A DNA stretch of 64,000 bases from Nipponacmea schrenckii (lineage: Eukaryota > Mollusca > Gastropoda > Lottiidae): contig CM060200.1 of the NCBI GenBank assembly GCA_030562195.1, positions 11,904,001 through 11,968,000 on the forward strand. Reading direction: 5' to 3'. Made by a program: the position numbers and the translations under genes. This document shows positions 15,001 to 23,051 of the stretch, one piece after another; the stretch's first letter is position 1, and the number at the start of each line of letters is the position of its first letter. The notes under the pieces were generated by a model. The model had not been told where the DNA came from. It was given only the letters and a program-made list of their open reading frames with translations, and searched no databases.

Positions 15001-18000
15001 AGGTGATTCACTTAAGACTTATACAAAGGAAATTTGAACAAATTAAATATTATTGCTCATTACCATTTCACTTGAAAATATCAAGTATCACATTTGTTTT
15101 GTTTGTATTAAACTATTTTGAAACAAGTATTAAAGTTACAAGCTAAATTAAAAAATCATTTGTTCTCTTTTTTATTCAAACCACACCAGACATAAGGTAT
15201 TGAAAGATAGCTTGCCAGGCAAGGTAACATACGCCCACTGATAGCTTTGATTGTAAAAGTAAAAGTCCAATTACAGCTGGTTCCTGATTTACAAGGAACT
15301 TGGAAGTTAACTATATTGTATTGCATTCAGTAAAAAAATCAAAAAGTATAAAGGCAATTTGAAGGTAAATGTGGGCTTTATGCCCTTCAAAAAAAAAAAA
15401 AATAACTTACATATTCTGATGACTATTTACTTACTATAATTGGTCATGTTCTTACTTATTGAGTATTAAATTAATCATTCTTAGATGCCACAGTGTCCAC
15501 AAACAATTGTTGACAGACGGATGAGAAACAGTACATTCGAAATTCCAAGTTCCAGAATTCCAGGAATTTTTTTCAGAATCATATCAAAATCAATAGAGGT
15601 CTTCCTTGGATGGTAATAAACAAATATACCAAGTTACAAAAAGATTCATAAAGAAATGGAGTCTCTACAGTGTCCACAAGCTTTTGTTTACAAACAGAAC
15701 AATTTGAAATTCAAAGTCCAAGAATTCCAGGAATTTTTTTCGGAATCATACCAAAATCGATAGGGTTCTTCCTTGAGTGATTATAAACAAGTATACCAAG
15801 TTTCAAGAAATTCCAATAAAAACTGTAGTCTCTACAGTGTTCACAAACAATTGTTGACAGACGGACCAACGGACCTACGGACCGACGGAATTTGAAATTC
15901 AAAGTTCAAGAATTCCAGGAATTTTTTTCGGAATCATACCAAAATCGATAGGGGTCTTCGTTGAATGGTAATAAACATGTATACCAAGTTTCAAGAAGAT
16001 CCAATAAAAACTGTAGTCTCTACAGTGTCCACAAACAATTGTTGACAGACGGATGAGAAACAGTACATTCGAAATTCCAAGTTCCAGAATTCCAGGAATT
16101 TTTTTCAGAATCATATCAAAATCAATAGGGGTCTTCCTTGGATGGTAATAAACAAATATACCAAGTTACAAAAAGATTCATAAAGAAATGGAGTCTCTAC
16201 AGTGTCCACAAGCTTTTGTTTACAAACAGAACAATTTGAAATTCAAAGTCCAAGAATTCCAGGAATTTTTTTCGAAATCATACCAAAATCGATAGGGTTC
16301 TTCCTTGAGTGATTATAAACAAGTATACCAAGTTTCAAGAAATTCCAATAAAAACTGTAGTCTCTACAGTGTCCACAAACAATTGTTGACAGACGGACCG
16401 ACGGACCGACGGACCGACGGACCGACGGACAGGGGCGACAACAATATACGTCCACATTTCTATGTGGGCGTATAAAAACAGGTTTTCAGTTCAAATTAGC
16501 AGTTGTTGTCCATACTGTAACGGGTATGTCTCTCCTGTAACATATAATTCCAAGCATATATCTTCTTTCAATATTCTATTCCATTGCAAGTGATTACATT
16601 GTCAACAAGGAAAGGGATCATCAATTAAAATCTTTGTATACTAGAAATATTCATATTTGGGGCATGTATTTGAACACTTTTCAAAATTTGTCCACACTGT
16701 AACAAATTTTGTCCTTTCCATAACATGGCTGCCTTTACTGTAACAAGCACAATTTAGGAAAAATTTTGTATATTACATGTATTAACATAAGGTATTTTTT
16801 ATGAAATATATTTAAATCATCGTAAACTTCAAATTCAGTGGCAACATATATTGCTAAAGATAATTGAAAACAAATGAAACAAACTTTAAGAATGAAATAT
16901 GACCCACATTTTCAAAATTTGATATTATTTTGTATATTTAAGTGTAAGGAAAAGTTTAATAGCAAATATTTTTCCTTTGTGCTAAAGATGTAAGTGTATT
17001 TCATAAAGTTTTGAGCTAAACACAATTTCAAAATTTTCACAAAAAATGTTACAGGATGGACAATTTATCTGTGCCATTCTGACTTGAAAGGTAAAATTTT
17101 ACTGAGATATACATCATATTTTTGGTATTATATGACTATCTTATACAAAAAAAGTTCCATAACCATTCTAAAGTGAAAAAAGGGCCTATATCTTCATTAC
17201 AAAATGTTCAAATTTGCTTTTGACATTTTGACGAATTTTGAATATGACCCATATATATATATATATATCACATATTACCTTAAATAATTATTAGTCAAAT
17301 GTCATCAAGCATACACTTTAGTTTATTATAGGTCAATGGGCTCCAGTATTTGAACAGGATAATGAGGACCAAAATTAAAAAGTTATTTTGTTTTTTTAGA
17401 TTTGGATTTCAGAACCGTTGAAAGATCAAGACTTCCATACTTTTCATGATTATAACCTTAACCATTTTTAACTATTGTTTACACTAACTATCTCATCCTA
17501 TAATGTTGTTTCTTACTTCATGACCTAGGCCAGTGCTTTCTTGAGAGTACTATTCTCATCTCACCCTAACACCATCTTATCTATTTCAATACTCATACCA
17601 AGTTTCATCAAATCTATTAAAAAATTGTAGCTTATTTTGCACCCACAAAAATTTTTGACGCAATTTTACTAAGTCAAGGTCAATAACCCAAAAACCATTT
17701 GTTAAAAGTCAGAAATTCAAACTTGACTAATGTCTTATCAATTCTGATGCTTACACCAAGTTCCATCAAAATCCTTTGAAAATTAAAGCTTCTTATTGCA
17801 ACCAGAATAGAATTTTGACGCAATTTTACTAAGTCAAGGGCAATAACTTAAAACAATTCATTGAAAAACTGTCAAATTCAAACTTGACTGAGGCCTAATC
17901 AATTCCAATGCTCACACCAAGTTTCATCAACATCCTCTGGAAATTGGAGGATTTATTGCATCGGAACTAAAATTTTGACAAGATTTTTCTAAGTAAAGGG

Positions 18001-20161
18001 CAATAACTCAAAAACCGTTCATGCGATAATTTCCATTTTCGAACTTGACCGAGATATCATCAATATATACATGTATACCAAGTTTCATTAAGATCGGATA
18101 AAAACTGTAGCTTCTATTGTGGATACAACCCGAATTTGACACGCTTTTACTAAGTCAAGGACGATAACTCAAAAACCACTCTTGCGATAATTTCCATTTT
18201 CGAACTTGACCGAGATATCCTTAATATAAACATGTATACCAAGTTTCATTAAGATCGGATAAAAACTGTAGCCTCTATTGTGGATACAACCCAAATTTGA
18301 CGTGTTTTTACTAAGTCAAGGGCGATAACTCAAAAACCGTTCATGCGATAATTTCCATTTTCGAACTTGACTGAGATATCATCAATATACACATGTATAC
18401 CAAGTTTCATTAATATCGGATAAAAACTGTAGCCTCTATTGTGGATACAAACCAAATTTGACGCACTTTTACTAAGTCAAGTGCAATAACTCAAAAACCA
18501 TTCATGCGATAATTTCCATTTTCGAACTTGACCGAGATATCATCAATATATACATGTATACCAAGATCGGATAAAAACTGTAGCCTCTATCGTGGATACA
18601 ACAAATGTGGACGGACCGACGGACGGGGGCGACAGCAATATACGTCCACATTCCCATGTGGGCGTATAAAAACCACTGATGTATTTTGAAAGGATTCTAA
18701 TAGAGATGATAGCTCCAACTTCCACCATCTTACATTTGAGGAAAATAAAAAATAGCGATGGCCCATTGAAATACGCCCACCATTGGCAGCCTTAGTTATT
18801 CAGGCGGTGGACAAGAGGTATCAGTAAATGCAATATTTTAAATGTAACAATTTCATATTGCACAGATAATATTTTTTGATTAGTCTGATTTTCAATAGGG
18901 TCTATCCTCGAGTTATAACAAACACTCACACCAAGTTTCATCAAATTCCATCAAGAACCAGCTCCCTATCGTGTTCACAAGGAATTTTAGGACAAGGGCA
19001 ATAACTCATAGTAAATATTTTTCGATTGGTTTCATTTTCCATAGGCTTCATCCTTGGGTCATTACAAAGACTCATTCCAAGTTTCATTAAAATCCATCAA
19101 GAAATGTGGTCTCTATCGTGTTCACAACAATTGTGGACAGGCAGATGGACAGACAGACAGACAGGCGGGCAGAAGGCTTCATCCTTGAATGATTACAAAC
19201 ACACACACCGAAATTGGTCAAATCCATCCAGAAACCTCTCTCTATCATGTCCACAACACATTTTTGAACGCAAAATGAATGTGTTTTCAAGAACAAGGGC
19301 AATAACTCATCAATTTATTTTTCGATTTGTCTGATTTTCAATAGGCTTCATCCTTAAGTAATAACAAGCAATCACACCAAATTTCATCAAAATCCATCAA
19401 AAAACACACTCTTAATTGTGTTCACAACAAATTTTCAAAAACAAGGGCAATTACTCATTGTATATTTTTCGATTGGTCTGATTTTCAATAGGCTTCTTCC
19501 TTGGGTTATAACAAATACACTCACCAAATTTGGTCAAAATCCATCAAAAAATGTGGTCTCTATCGTGTTCACAACAAGTCTGGACAGGCAGACGGACAGA
19601 CAGACAGGGGCGACTACAATATACGCCTACATTTATGTGTGGGCGTATGAAAAACACACAACGACTACCTTATTCCAACTATTGGAATATCTGCATTCCA
19701 TGAGTACATAATGAAGAACATTGGCATTAGCCCTGTCAATTTCCAATGGAGATTTACAACTATGTAACACAGTGCCAGTATATTGTCCAATATGAATGAC
19801 TAGACATTTTCTCAACATCAGTCCCTTTGACATGCATCATTAACAAGGGGAAAATCCTAAAGTTCATCTCAACCTTTGCCAGAATTGAAACCTAGATCTT
19901 CAGTTTAGTCATCAAGCAGTTGACTATCTAAGCCACCACAGCTCCAAGATCTATTCAGGGTAGCAAAGACATATTGATGAATAAATTATTACCAGTATAT
20001 GTGTCAAGGTAACTTACTGTATCATATGGCAAGTATACTTAATAAGCACATCAAACAAATTATATGAATACTGGTACCAAATATAGAAAAGTTAGAAATA
20101 GTTAATGAGAACTTGGTTTCAATTCAATACAGTACTTACGAAACTCTGAATAAGAAGGCAT
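62..20161 (-). CDS. MFSD1: MFSD1-like major facilitator superfamily transporter, 3' end outside window
   Basis: Eleven coding exons join in frame (high to low): 20140-20161 (part of exon 20140-20211), 9116-9222, 8656-8789, 7428-7483, 5576-5716, 3951-4109, 3242-3351, 2641-2741, 1444-1552, 736-873 and 62-201, about 405 codons; the last exon or exons lie beyond position 1. The translation follows the MFSD1 order: first helix with FRFLILFCGCMLTFGSFF; a luminal stretch; YAWTASINVLIAG ahead of the loop VDKLGTK; the VQDRVTAFWF segment; DVRDFSATYWILTIVTMLS; IIPYIADS before KLYQDKYG; and LWPS-like MWPSVPLL near the end. In vertebrates MFSD1 is a lysosomal multi-pass carrier stabilised by GLMP. The start is uncertain: the ATG at 20161 (MPSYSEF) is my choice, but the frame stays open to the exon's acceptor at 20211, so an earlier start in an unlocated exon is possible. 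The second intron shown is 10.9 kb and full of mobile DNA. Confidence 0.88.
1778..2640 (-). repeat. ~39-45 bp minisatellite made from an MFSD1 exon end plus its 5' splice site
   Basis: About 20 tandem units run from near 1778 (more decayed copies back to about 1680) to 2640, directly beside MFSD1 exon 2641-2741. On the gene strand each unit reads like the last bases of that exon (ATTCCCTATATAGCTGATTC, then AAG) followed by its intron start gttagtatg. The array therefore repeats the exon end and the donor site. The two nearest extra donors lie 42 and 87 nt downstream of the real one, both multiples of three, and the intervening sequence has no stop. Use of either would add 14 or 29 residues that repeat the IIPYIADS segment. 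The third copy has a 4-nt insertion and would shift frame. Confidence 0.9.
4728..5300. mobile_element. Non-autonomous hAT-like MITE in MFSD1 intron
   Basis: The element is 573 bp. Its ends are inverted: TAGGGTTGGGCGATAT on the left, and on the right TAGGGAGGGGCGGTAT read on the other strand. The flanks are an 8-bp near-direct repeat, GTTACTGC (4720-4727) and GTTACTCC (5301-5308). Inverted ends beginning (C/T)AGGG with 8-bp target duplications are typical of hAT elements. No transposase-like frame is present. The interior is rich in GGTAT/ATACC motifs, which could fold. Confidence 0.7.
7075..7382. mobile_element. TTAA-flanked MITE (copy 1 of a small family)
   Basis: The sequence begins TTAA followed by AGGGATTGTAAA and ends with the complement of AGAGATTGTAAA followed by TTAA, so short inverted ends sit between two TTAA tetranucleotides. 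TTAA targets are known for piggyBac-type elements; that assignment is inference. Related copies share internal words such as CTGATAG and TTTGCACCATT. They occur near 44116, 48757, 51141 and 59280, and possibly 24045. Confidence 0.55.
9272..9437 (+). mobile_element. Pearl-like tandem-core element A, left part
   Basis: Bases 9272-9306 are identical to 15206-15240 and contain the terminal motif ATACGCCCAC (9295-9304). The sequence then enters a core repeat with the phrases gggcaaaaactcaaaaac and gtcaaatt..aacttgac, the same core that resumes at 17570. The element is broken at 9437 by the Penelope-like insertion. The 9-bp word CACCATCTT (9429-9437) recurs at 17570-17578. Confidence 0.7.
9438..10745 (+). 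pseudogene. Penelope-like element, 5'-truncated: partial reverse transcriptase plus GIY-YIG endonuclease
   Basis: One open frame, 9424-10830, covers it; its first codons come from the host repeat and its last ~27 from the inserted transposon end. The recognisable part starts in the palm of a reverse transcriptase: GTTMGKRFAPSYGNIFMAEW, then the catalytic YGRFLDDIF (the FLDD version of YxDD). It continues to a Cys-rich linker (CRGSACRTC) and a GIY-YIG nuclease (LIYLISCKKC, QYVGET, RTRFNGHR, RRLQRESYWMDQL). The RT motifs before the palm, including the first catalytic Asp, are missing, as expected from incomplete reverse transcription. The nuclease of such elements nicks the target for primed reverse transcription. 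This copy cannot be autonomous. It lacks five residues (NIQHD-type) that the copy at 42563 keeps. Its 3' end is cut by the transposon at 10746, and a probable remainder lies at 17257-17569. Confidence 0.85.
11146..11160 (+). repeat. Subterminal 15-bp motif of the DDE-OTU transposon (first of several)
   Basis: TGTCCACCCTGTAAC. Other copies fitting TGTCCA[CT][CA]CTGTAAC are at 16507-16521 (+), 16689-16703 (+) and 17048-17062 (- strand). Imperfect copies lie at 11508-11522 (+) and near 11534 and 11548 (-). They lie on both sides of the coding region and not inside it. Repeated subterminal motifs are commonly transposase binding sites; that role here is inferred. Confidence 0.6.
11828..14357 (+). 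pseudogene. Putative DDE transposase with OTU-like region, two frame breaks
   Basis: The natural start is probably the ATG at 11828 (MPMSGAERARKFRLNRD). That frame stops at about 11965, and the rest continues in another frame (open 11877-14357) after a run of seven A at 11951-11957, so a single-base insertion is likely. The N-terminal ~130 residues are Lys/Arg-rich. A Cys-rich stretch follows (CLCKLC; KCVCDIQNKNC; CNECKD). The catalytic candidates, numbered from 11877, are D439 in HVDFAENY, D522 in FFSDGPTSQY and E555 in FFEAGHGKG, with spacings of 82 and 32 residues, which suits an RNase-H-like DDE fold. HGKG and DGVGG follow E555. An OTU-type start, SDGNCL (Asp 758, Cys 761), lies near the end, before the second break near 14340. 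The DDE and OTU labels come from motif reading, not alignment. I recall similar uncharacterised proteins in molluscs and cnidarians but cannot check. Confidence 0.65.
14342..14983 (+). pseudogene. Continuation of the transposon protein: OTU-like C-terminal part and Tudor/SH3-like domain
   Basis: This frame is shifted relative to the upstream part. It reads back through 14342 without a stop, and the first ATG is 14423 (MGIWQIHAL). It plausibly completes the OTU-like fold: conserved-looking GIWQIHALASVL, NVRKDLHRL, IMWTS, and the basic residue H69 in VPNHFVAV, which would pair with Cys 761 upstream. A compact beta-rich module follows (YLGKYVIVRYDDDFYPGIV, ECMHQVG, WYSFDNVVC), resembling a Tudor/SH3-like reader fold. 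OTU domains cleave ubiquitin chains in other proteins; activity here is unproven. The junction lost one or two bases near 14335-14342, so the copy is dead unless frameshifted. Confidence 0.55.
15206..16473 (+). mobile_element. Pearl-like tandem-core element B, complete
   Basis: It starts with the same 35 bases as element A and carries ATACGCCCAC at 15229-15238. It ends with a hairpin, ATACGTCCACAT (16446-16457), a 4-base loop and ATGTGGGCGTAT (16462-16473), so its last ten bases are the inverse of the left motif. The interior has core repeats of about 177 bp arranged as a higher-order unit of 532 bp (15493 onward repeats at 16025 onward). A (GACGGACC)n microsatellite at 16391-16430 precedes the hairpin. 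Tandem cores, a microsatellite and inverted ends are the layout described for bivalve pearl elements. The minus-strand open frames inside are repeat artefacts. Confidence 0.75.
17257..17569 (+). other. Probable 3' remainder of the Penelope-like element
   Basis: This 313-bp stretch lies between the right end of the DDE-OTU transposon and the second CACCATCTT word. By position it should be the 3' untranslated end of the element that begins at 9438. I see no clear match to the 3' flank of the other Penelope-like copy, so the assignment rests on the nesting geometry only. Confidence 0.4.
17570..18667 (+). mobile_element. Pearl-like element A, right part
   Basis: The core resumes at CACCATCTT (17570-17578) and continues as about six tandem cores of ~160 bp. 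The clearest are marked by aagtcaagg-cgataactc at 18152 and 18312 and a variant at 18474. It ends with a short GACGGAC run and the hairpin ATACGTCCACAT (18640-18651), TCCC, ATGTGGGCGTAT (18656-18667). Together with 9272-9437 it makes one element once the inserted DNA is ignored. Confidence 0.7.
18753..19648 (+). mobile_element. Pearl-like tandem-core element C
   Basis: ATACGCCCAC sits at 18771-18780, after a diverged version of the leading TAGC segment. The interior has about four cores with the phrases ttttcgattggtctgatttt, caccaagtttcatc and ctatcgtgttcacaac, plus GACA/GGCA-rich microsatellites at 19136-19170 and 19583-19610. The end is a hairpin, ATACGCCTACAT (19621-19632), TTAT, GTGTGGGCGTAT (19637-19648). 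Its cores differ from those of A and B, so it is another subfamily. Confidence 0.7.
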
Positions 20162-20211
20162 ATTTCCAAGTATACTTCTGTTTACAAATCTATTAAAAAC
20201 AGGCAATATAC

Positions 20212-23051
20212 CTGAAAAAAGAAGAAATTATCCTATTTAACTATATAAAGTTGACTAAAACTTTCAATCAAGAGAAAACTTCAAACATGTAATATTATAG
20301 TCCATTTATGGACTGTGTGGATATGTTGTTCTATATGCAATTAGCTGCTTTCAACGCACAGTAAATTCAAAATTTAACCATAATTCTTGTCTACACAGTG
20401 TAGACAGAATTGCGATTGTCTTCGTCTTAGACCCAAAGTAGACAGAAGCCGGGAAGGTTAAGTGTAGCGTAACGAAACCCCTTTCGTCTACGATTTTGAC
20501 TAGTAATATTATTAATTGGCCCAAGAGCCAAATGCTGGATCTACAACTAAATTCGATAAGAAAAGCAAACGGTATAATTTTATTTTATCTATATATTAAA
20601 TTTAAACTTATTTGAAGATTTCCCTGTGATCTGCAAGCTTTTGGTCCTTTTGCCTTTGGATAATGACACAGTCTTAGCTTAGATGTGACTGATAAAACAA
20701 TTTAACCATGTGCCAGTGCGTTTTTTGAATGGTAACTTATCACTATAAGTATGAGTATCCTCGTCCTATATTGTAGTCCTGTATTGTAGTCAAAATCGTA
20801 GACCAAAAGGGGGGCAACGATAACCACGTAAGTCGTAAGCTCTATTAATTAGGCTAATTAAAATGATATTGAATAAATTGATGATTGTCCTACTTGACTT
20901 GATTTTAATTTCGTTCTTTGCCGATTCAAAAAACGTTGCTTCATAAATGAATGCATGCGATGTCTGTTACATCGACTACCTCTCTTGCCTGGTAAATACC
21001 AACACCTGTCAGATCCGTGAGTAATGCTGAATACCAATCACAATACTAATACATTTCATTTAAGTCTTACGTTTTGTTTCCCCCGCGACGAGCACCTGCT
21101 TCCGGCTTCAAGGTCGGGATGGATCAAGGTCAATGTCAAAGGTTGTGCATCCGGGTAGGCGTGTCTAAAGATCATCACACGCACCAAAATAGATACATTC
21201 TCAACTGAACTTCGGTTGTTTTCTTTTTTACTTTTGCAAAAGTCTTTTGGACAGATTTTATTACATTTAACGTAACTCCGTCTATTGAAATGTATTGACG
21301 ATCGGGACTAACGGTAAGTATGAGATATTTCTCTGGAATGACTGAGAGTGGTTTGTTTACGATGTGCCTTCTTGATATTGTCTGTATCATGTATGTGTGT
21401 GTTCTGACCTCTCCTCATTTCTTTTTTAAACAATTTATTCATATATGTATCGTCTGCTGAGAACACAACTAGTTCTACACAAACTAGATGGGTTTGCCTT
21501 ATTAAATGAAATTTCACATTCAGAAAAAACTATTATTTATGGTGTTCCTAGACAAGGTTATAAAGAGTAAAATAGGTTAGATAAGGACATGATACATGTA
21601 CTATATAATAACTTTGACTTTACTTATTGTATTTTAGATCCACCCCCTTCTGAATGACTTTCTTTACTCTGACACCCTTAATCTTAAGTTTTTCTATTTA
21701 TCCCTGTTATTTGTCATCTCATGATCATATATTTCCTTTGAAGATTAATAACTAGACGCTTCCATTGTCAAAACAATTCTAATGGACATGTGGATTAGTA
21801 GGCCTACTTCGTCCCGACCCAATATTCTGCATATTTTGTTATTCATAGTTCATGTTTAATCTTTTTTTTTGCTTCTGTGCTTACATTTGTCGCAAAATTA
21901 TGGCCTTATAAGTACATAAATATCATAGATGTAAAAATTTACTCTTTTTGGCATTGTTTGAGAGCTCTTAATAGCATGGATCTTGTAATCAGAATCGTAT
22001 ATTTTTTATCTTGATTGTAAAAAATTTGAAATAACCAATTAAATATAGAAAACAGTCAGATGTAATATCTTGTAAAATATTATATACAACCTTTCAATCT
22101 TCTGTTTTCTGCTAATGAACATAGAGAAATTTGTATATTGTGAGCCTAACTATGATACAAGTTTTAAATTGTCAAAAAATAAAAATCATTTATAATGGTA
22201 AAAAAATTATATGATTTTAACTGTATATGCATGCAAACATTGTTTTTCTATTTTTCTTGAAAATAAATTTCGCATCATATAATGTCATATTATAATGACT
22301 TTCAAATTATATCAACCCAAATTTGGACTTGACACATATTAGCAAAGAGCATGAAGTCTCTCTGATTAGTTCTGTAATCTGTAGGGGTTATTCATAGAAG
22401 TGATTCAACTATAAATCTTAATGAGTATCGAAATAGATTGACTAAGAATGAGGGCAATTTTATTTCTCCATTGCAGCCTATGTCTGAATTCTGTTCATAT
22501 AATAAGATAACATTCCATGGTGTAGCTTGTAATTAGAGCTGATTAGAATAGGTTATCTTTTAGCTTTTGTTTCTATCATGATATATAACATTGTACTAAC
22601 ATTATCTTAACTATATTATCTGAACTTTGACTTTTTCAATTTGTAAATCATTTTGATTCATATATAGAAGACCAAGGTAAAAAAATTATTAGATTTTCAA
22701 AAGGGGTGTATTACACACTCCAATTATTCTTCAACCCTATTAGTTAATTTATTATGTTTTATTGATATTGATGCTGATTATATTAATGATTATTTAAGTG
22801 TTGAAAATGGCTTTTCAAAATGGAAGTTGCGAAAAACAGAAAAAAGTGCTAATTTTACCAACTGCTGTCTGAATTGGATATAGTGATATCTCAATGAGAT
22901 CTCTTATATTTCTTATACAGGTGTGACATCTGCATAATTTCTTCTTTCATTGGCATGTTTCTTAGATTGATTTTGAATATGATATATGTATTTTCAGAAC
23001 AATATTGAGTGTGATATATAGCACAGCAGTTGATTTATAAACGATTTTAAA
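20212..23051. promoter_or_regulatory. Shared upstream region of divergent MFSD1 and DAB genes
   Basis: No coding exon is supported here. A strong donor, ACG|gtaagtatg at 21313-21314, may end a non-coding first exon of DAB, with the acceptor at 22996-22997 (ttttcag). A second candidate donor on the minus strand near 21070 (AAAAC|gtaag) may end a non-coding first exon of MFSD1. The region between them (about 20990-21330) is the most GC-rich part and is the likely bidirectional promoter. A 19-base perfect palindrome, TGTCTACACaGTGTAGACA, lies at 20388-20406. Confidence 0.4.
20455..20825. mobile_element. Small inverted-repeat element upstream of MFSD1
   Basis: GTCTACGATTTTGACTA (20485-20501 region) is repeated in inverse as TAGTCAAAATCGTAGAC (about 20777-20793), with further outward similarity (cccctttcg against ccaaaagggg). 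One arm of the same sequence occurs at 62339-62365 in a FAF1 intron, next to a matching CTACGCTACTAAAC. I see no transposase. Exact ends are not resolved. Confidence 0.5.

Larger units (their letters stand above)
10746..17256 (+). mobile_element. DDE-OTU-Tudor DNA transposon with ~30-bp terminal inverted repeats
   Basis: The ends are inverted repeats. The left end (10746-10775) starts ATATATGGGT and continues to ATTCAAAATTCG. The right end (17227-17256) read on the other strand gives the same words, with about 27 of 30 matching. The element is ~6.5 kb, or ~5.2 kb without the nested repeat at 15206-16473. It holds a single gene on the + strand (11828-14983) with two frame breaks. Both flanks carry copies of a 15-bp motif, TGTCCA[CT][CA]CTGTAAC. 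An (AT)n run at the right end hides the exact target duplication. The left and right non-coding arms (10776-11827, 14984-15205 and 16474-17226) hold no other gene I can see. The superfamily is not recognised. Confidence 0.72.

Noticed and set aside
15711..16455. Minus-strand open frames with similar peptides
   Set aside because: They are read from the repeated ~177-bp cores of pearl-like element B and share no feature of a protein family.
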